Assembly (NCBI GenBank): GCA_949282835.1
Contig: CASDQU010000026.1
Location: 1 to 8,976, forward strand
DNA length: 8,976 nucleotides
Direction: 5' to 3'
From: an uncultured Bacillota bacterium
GTDB taxonomy: Bacteria; Bacillota; Clostridia; Christensenellales; UBA1242
A program made the position numbers and the translations under genes. Below are positions 6,160 to 8,976 of the stretch, piece by piece (position 1 is the stretch's first letter; each line of letters begins with the position of its first letter). The notes beneath the pieces are model-generated. The model did no database searches. It worked only from the letters and a program-made list of their open reading frames with translations, and was not told the DNA's origin.

Positions 6160-7185
6160 TTAACTATTAGCTAATATCTTGTTTCTAAGTTGTCCGCATG
6201 CGCCTTCAATATCTTCACCCATAGTTCTTCTAACTGTCGCACTTACCCCCTCTTTTTTCAATAGGTCGACAAATTGATAGGCAAAGAGCCTTGTCGTTTT
6301 CTTTAAAGGTCTTTGTGCCACCTCGTTAAGCACTATAATATTGAAATGACATAATAGTCCCTTTGTCAAATCGCGCAGCCTCTTTACATCTTCACCAGAG
6401 TCGTTGACATCTTTAATAAGTGTGTATTCAAAATAAATCTTTCGTTTGGTCTTATTATAATAGTTTTTGCAAGCATCTATAATTTCTTTAATTGAATATC
6501 TTTTAGCTATTGGCATAATTTGAGCGCGCTCTTCATCGGTGCTTGCATGAAGAGAGATTGTCAAGGTGATATTAAACTCTTCTTGCGCAAGTTTGTATAT
6601 TTTATCGACTAGCCCACAAGTTGAAAGAGAGAGATTTCTTTCGCTGATATTTAACCCCTTAGCAGAAGAGGCTAGCCTTATAAATTTTACCACATTGTCA
6701 TAATTGTCAAGTGGCTCACCAGAGCCCATAAGAACAATATTGGTAATTTTCCGCTCTTTTTTGCTGCCACCAAGGTGTCTATTGACAAGAAGAAGTTGCC
6801 CTAATATTTCACCAGCAGTTAGATTTCTAGCTAGTCCGCCAATAGTTGAAGCGCAAAACTTACAGCCCATTCTGCAGCCAACTTGAGTGGACAGGCATAT
6901 ACTATAGCCATATTTATATTTCATAAGCACACACTCGACAATGGCTTTATCAGGATAGCTTATAATAAATTTCATTGTGCCATCTTTGCTCTTTAACATA
7001 TGAAAAATCTCATATTTAGGATACTGCTCTTCAATAATACTTTTAAGTCCTTTGGGCAGGTTGGAAATTTCAGATATACTCTTTGCACTATAAATAGCAT
7101 CAAAAAGCTGGTCCGCCCTAAATGCTGGCAAGCCCATCTTTTTTACAAAACTCTGCAGTTCGCTATAACTTAAATCAGCTAACAT
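6160..7185 (-). CDS. rlmN: Dual-specificity rRNA/tRNA adenine C2-methyltransferase RlmN
   Basis: A radical SAM enzyme that methylates C2 of adenosine 2503 in 23S rRNA and, in the family generally, adenosine 37 of some tRNAs. The 341 residues are full length. The iron-sulfur motif is GCRMGCKFC (Cys104, Cys108, Cys111). The two catalytic cysteines line up with Escherichia coli Cys118 and Cys355: Cys97 in SICLSTQ and Cys330 in EGACGQLR. GSGEPLDN (154-161) is the family SAM-binding GGE-like region, and SLHAS lies at about 211-215. RlmN is preferred over the resistance enzyme Cfr because of the housekeeping context and the IEGACGQLR ending. The ATG at 7185 overlaps the last codons of fmt by 7 bases, and its ribosome binding site (AGAGGT) lies in the fmt coding end, indicating coupled translation. 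rsmB, which usually separates fmt and rlmN, is missing. Confidence 0.96.
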   Translation of the reverse strand: MLADLSYSELQSFVKKMGLPAFRADQLFDAIYSAKSISEISNLPKGLKSIIEEQYPKYEIFHMLKSKDGTMKFIISYPDKAIVECVLMKYKYGYSICLSTQVGCRMGCKFCASTIGGLARNLTAGEILGQLLLVNRHLGGSKKERKITNIVLMGSGEPLDNYDNVVKFIRLASSAKGLNISERNLSLSTCGLVDKIYKLAQEEFNITLTISLHASTDEERAQIMPIAKRYSIKEIIDACKNYYNKTKRKIYFEYTLIKDVNDSGEDVKRLRDLTKGLLCHFNIIVLNEVAQRPLKKTTRLFAYQFVDLLKKEGVSATVRRTMGEDIEGACGQLRNKILANS

Positions 7186-8087
7186 TTTACCTCTTTATTT
7201 AAAATTTCGCGATGACCATTTAAAAAATCACTTCCAGTCATTCTCTTCCCTGATGGCGCAACGCATAACATTATCTCTATAGCTCCCTCTTTGCAACCTA
7301 CCACAAAATGTTTCTTATCACTTGCAATCATCCCTTGTGACACTTGTCCAGTATAGAGAGCGGCTTTTAAAATTTTGATTTTCATATCTTGCACACATAA
7401 GAAACAGCCCACAGTTTCGCCAAGTGCTCGAATTTTATTAAGCAAACTACAAGCGCTCTTGTTAAAATCAAGTTTGCCATCTTCACTTGTAAACTTTTTG
7501 GTATATGTTGCCTTGTCATTATCTTGCGCTACAAACTCTGCCTTCCCATTTTCAATTTGACTAATTGCCTTTAAAAGCAGCTCTCCGCCAAGCGCTGCCA
7601 TTTTCTCTTCAAGCTCGCTATAATACTGCCCTTCAATATCAATTTTGTCTTGTGCCACGATATCTCCGCTATCAAGCTGCCTTACAACTTTCATAATTGT
7701 AACCCCGCTTACTCTATCTCCATTTAAAATAGCACTTTGAATGGGCGATGCCCCTCTATATTTTGGGAGCAAGGAAGGATGAACATTGAGAGTGAGTTTA
7801 ATATCTAAAAACTCTTGAGGCAAAATTTGGCTGAAAGATGCCACAACTGCGATATCATAATCTAATTTTTTTATCTCTTCTAAATGATTTTTGACCTTGT
7901 CATAGCATAGAACTTCCAAATTTTTAGATAAGGCATATTCTTTTACAATAGTAGGCTTTAGTTTGTAGCCTCTTCCGCTTGGACTATCAGGTTGAGTGAT
8001 TAGCGCTACAACATTTTGTCCGCCTTCTAGCAACTTTTCAAGAACAATCTTTGAAAATTTGGAGCTGCCTAAAAATAATATTTTCAT
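7179..8087 (-). CDS. fmt: Methionyl-tRNA formyltransferase
   Basis: Transfers a formyl group from 10-formyltetrahydrofolate to the amino group of initiator Met-tRNA. The 302 residues are slightly below the usual 310-318. The N-terminal Rossmann-like catalytic domain (1 to about 205) contains the folate-binding signature HPSLLPKYRGASPIQSAI and the catalytic trio Asn101, His103 and Asp139 (VRQLDSGD). The C-terminal OB-like tRNA-binding domain begins near FTSEDGKLDF (about 199-208). The ATG at 8087 has GGAGGA six bases upstream. Def, which removes the formyl group, lies upstream, but unusually is separated by a long A/T-only gap. The gene ends overlapping rlmN. No odd residues were noticed; a formyltransferase acting on another substrate is unlikely given this pairing. 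Confidence 0.96.
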   Translation of the reverse strand: MKILFLGSSKFSKIVLEKLLEGGQNVVALITQPDSPSGRGYKLKPTIVKEYALSKNLEVLCYDKVKNHLEEIKKLDYDIAVVASFSQILPQEFLDIKLTLNVHPSLLPKYRGASPIQSAILNGDRVSGVTIMKVVRQLDSGDIVAQDKIDIEGQYYSELEEKMAALGGELLLKAISQIENGKAEFVAQDNDKATYTKKFTSEDGKLDFNKSACSLLNKIRALGETVGCFLCVQDMKIKILKAALYTGQVSQGMIASDKKHFVVGCKEGAIEIMLCVAPSGKRMTGSDFLNGHREILNKEVKC

Positions 8088-8096
8088 TCTTCCTCC

Positions 8097-8265
8097 AATT
8101 TATAAATAAATTATTTTTTAAAAATATTTTTTATTTAATAATAAATGTTTTTAATTTATTTATTATTTTTTTTATTTATTAATTATTTTTTAATTAATAT
8201 ATATAATTAAAATTAATTTTTAATATTATTTTTATTATTTTAAATATTTATTTTAAATTTATTTT
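8097..8265. other. Nearly pure A/T tract between def and fmt
   Basis: 169 consecutive bases contain a single G (8147) and no C. They run from the edge of the fmt ribosome binding site to the last codons of def. No open frame, GC-containing stem or dominant tandem period is visible; there are many short A-runs, T-runs and imperfect AT palindromes such as around 8190-8220. Promoter-like TATAAT and TAAAAT strings occur everywhere by chance, so none can be assigned. The neighbouring coding DNA has roughly one third G+C, so the change is abrupt. Confidence 0.9.
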
Positions 8266-8729
8266 CTATTTTGTTTTAAATAAATATCTTTGTCAAGGCA
8301 ATTATCAATAAATAGAATGCCATTCAAATGGTCAATTTCATGACAAATGCATCTTGCAAGCCACTTCTCTCCTGTCAAAGTAAAAGGATAGCCAAATCTA
8401 TCAAATGCCTTAACGGTAATTTGATATGGCCTTTTAACTCTTCCTCTAAAATTTCCAACCGAAAGACAGCCCTCTTGTTCAATATCTTCACCCTTTTTTG
8501 CTGTGATCACTGGATTTATAAGTTCGATAAACGCATTGTTGACTTCAACAACGATTGCCCTTCTTAAAATCCCAACTTGCACAGCCGCAAGTCCCATGCC
8601 GTCACTTGCATGCATGGTCTCTTTCATATCATCAAGAAGCTGCCAAAGACTTTCATCAAAGTCTTTGACTTCTTTAGATTTCTTTCTAAGAATTTCCTCT
8701 CCTACTTTAACAACTTTTCTTGTTGCCAT
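8259..8729 (-). CDS. def: Peptide deformylase
   Basis: Removes the formyl group from the N-terminal methionine of nascent proteins. The 156 residues carry all three family motifs: GMGLAAVQVG (44-53, containing Gln51), EGCLS (86-90, metal ligand Cys88) and HEIDH (130-134, ligands His130 and His134, catalytic Glu131). Motif 1 has Met and Val where GVGLAAPQ is more frequent; these are substitutions at tolerant positions. The start ATG at 8729 has AAAGGAG seven bases upstream, overlapping the priA stop codon region, so it is in the same transcript as priA. The last residues (KQNRK) and the stop codon merge into the A/T-only tract, which suggests the tract may have eroded or extended this end. Length is normal for a bacterial type 1 deformylase. 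Confidence 0.96.
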   Translation of the reverse strand: MATRKVVKVGEEILRKKSKEVKDFDESLWQLLDDMKETMHASDGMGLAAVQVGILRRAIVVEVNNAFIELINPVITAKKGEDIEQEGCLSVGNFRGRVKRPYQITVKAFDRFGYPFTLTGEKWLARCICHEIDHLNGILFIDNCLDKDIYLKQNRK

Positions 8730-8742
8730 ATTTTAACTCCTT

Positions 8743-8976
8743 TTAAGATAAATTTTGTGGATTTGTTTCAAAGTAGACGGTATCTTTTGAATGACTGTTT
8801 ACAATATCAAAGATTTTTTGTTCAATCTCCTCTGCTCTGTCATTTTTAAGGCGCATCATAATTTGATAACGGTATTTATCTGCAATTCTTTGAATAGGTG
8901 ATTTCATTGCGTCAAGATAAATAAAATCTTGCTGGTAGCTTTCTCTCAATTTGCTTATTTCATTATAGCACACTTT
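8743..8976 (-). CDS. priA: Primosomal protein N' (PriA helicase), C-terminal fragment
   Basis: The frame is open to the right edge of the window and shows the last 77 residues of PriA, the 3'-to-5' helicase that restarts stalled replication forks. Recognisable C-terminal features are LDAMKSPIQRIADKYRYQIMM, corresponding to the PAPISRIKGKYRWQIL-type segment of PriA, and the ending VYFETNPQNLS, corresponding to V-DINPQSL. A GTG at 8973 is only an internal codon: the frame continues as Lys to the edge, and no full domain would start there. The helicase motifs and zinc cysteines lie outside the window. Position directly before def, 13 bases away, is the conserved order in Firmicutes. Confidence 0.92.
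   Translation of the reverse strand, partial: KVCYNEISKLRESYQQDFIYLDAMKSPIQRIADKYRYQIMMRLKNDRAEEIEQKIFDIVNSHSKDTVYFETNPQNLS

Noticed and set aside
8328..8849. Plus-strand open frames across def and priA
   Set aside because: They overlap each other and two confidently identified minus-strand genes, and their products have no recognisable domain.

Overview
This window comes from an AT-rich chromosome of an endospore-forming Firmicute, most likely an uncultured or little-studied member of the Clostridia. The evidence is a set of sporulation and germination genes (ypeB, sleB, spoIIR, a sipL-type LysM/SPOCS protein) beside a typical low-GC housekeeping cluster (priA-def-fmt-rlmN, rsgA-rpe). The SPOCS+LysM protein next to veg is a clostridial rather than a Bacillus arrangement. 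All genes lie on the minus strand except veg. Genus or family cannot be assigned by reading alone.

Layout from right to left, in the direction of most transcription. Bases 8976-7179 hold the end of priA, then def, a 169-base stretch that is A/T except for one G, then fmt. rlmN overlaps the end of fmt. A good sigma-A-like promoter precedes rsgA and rpe. This is the Bacillus-type priA-to-rpe cluster with rsmB, the PP2C phosphatase and the PASTA kinase absent from their usual places. Bases 4184-4587 form a convergent, gene-free region containing two tandem 135-136 base copies of a highly structured element. Next come veg (+) and the divergent sipL-like gene (-). Finally a bidirectional terminator separates sipL from a tight spoIIR-sleB-ypeB unit, and ypeB runs off the left edge.

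How the genes fit together: def and fmt handle N-terminal formyl-methionine, RlmN modifies 23S rRNA and tRNA, RsgA matures the 30S subunit, Rpe serves the pentose phosphate pathway, and PriA restarts replication forks. The left half concerns spores. SipL-type proteins localise the coat basement layer in the mother cell. SpoIIR is the forespore signal that activates SpoIIGA and hence pro-sigma-E. SleB and YpeB are the cortex lytic enzyme and its partner, stored in the spore for germination.

The least ordinary object is the duplicated element at 4263-4533. Each copy folds on paper into a 5' arm followed by a four-way junction of three directly abutting hairpins inside a closing stem. The two copies differ only at unpaired positions or by paired, compensating changes. 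This looks like a selected RNA or hairpin element, and I do not recognise its family.
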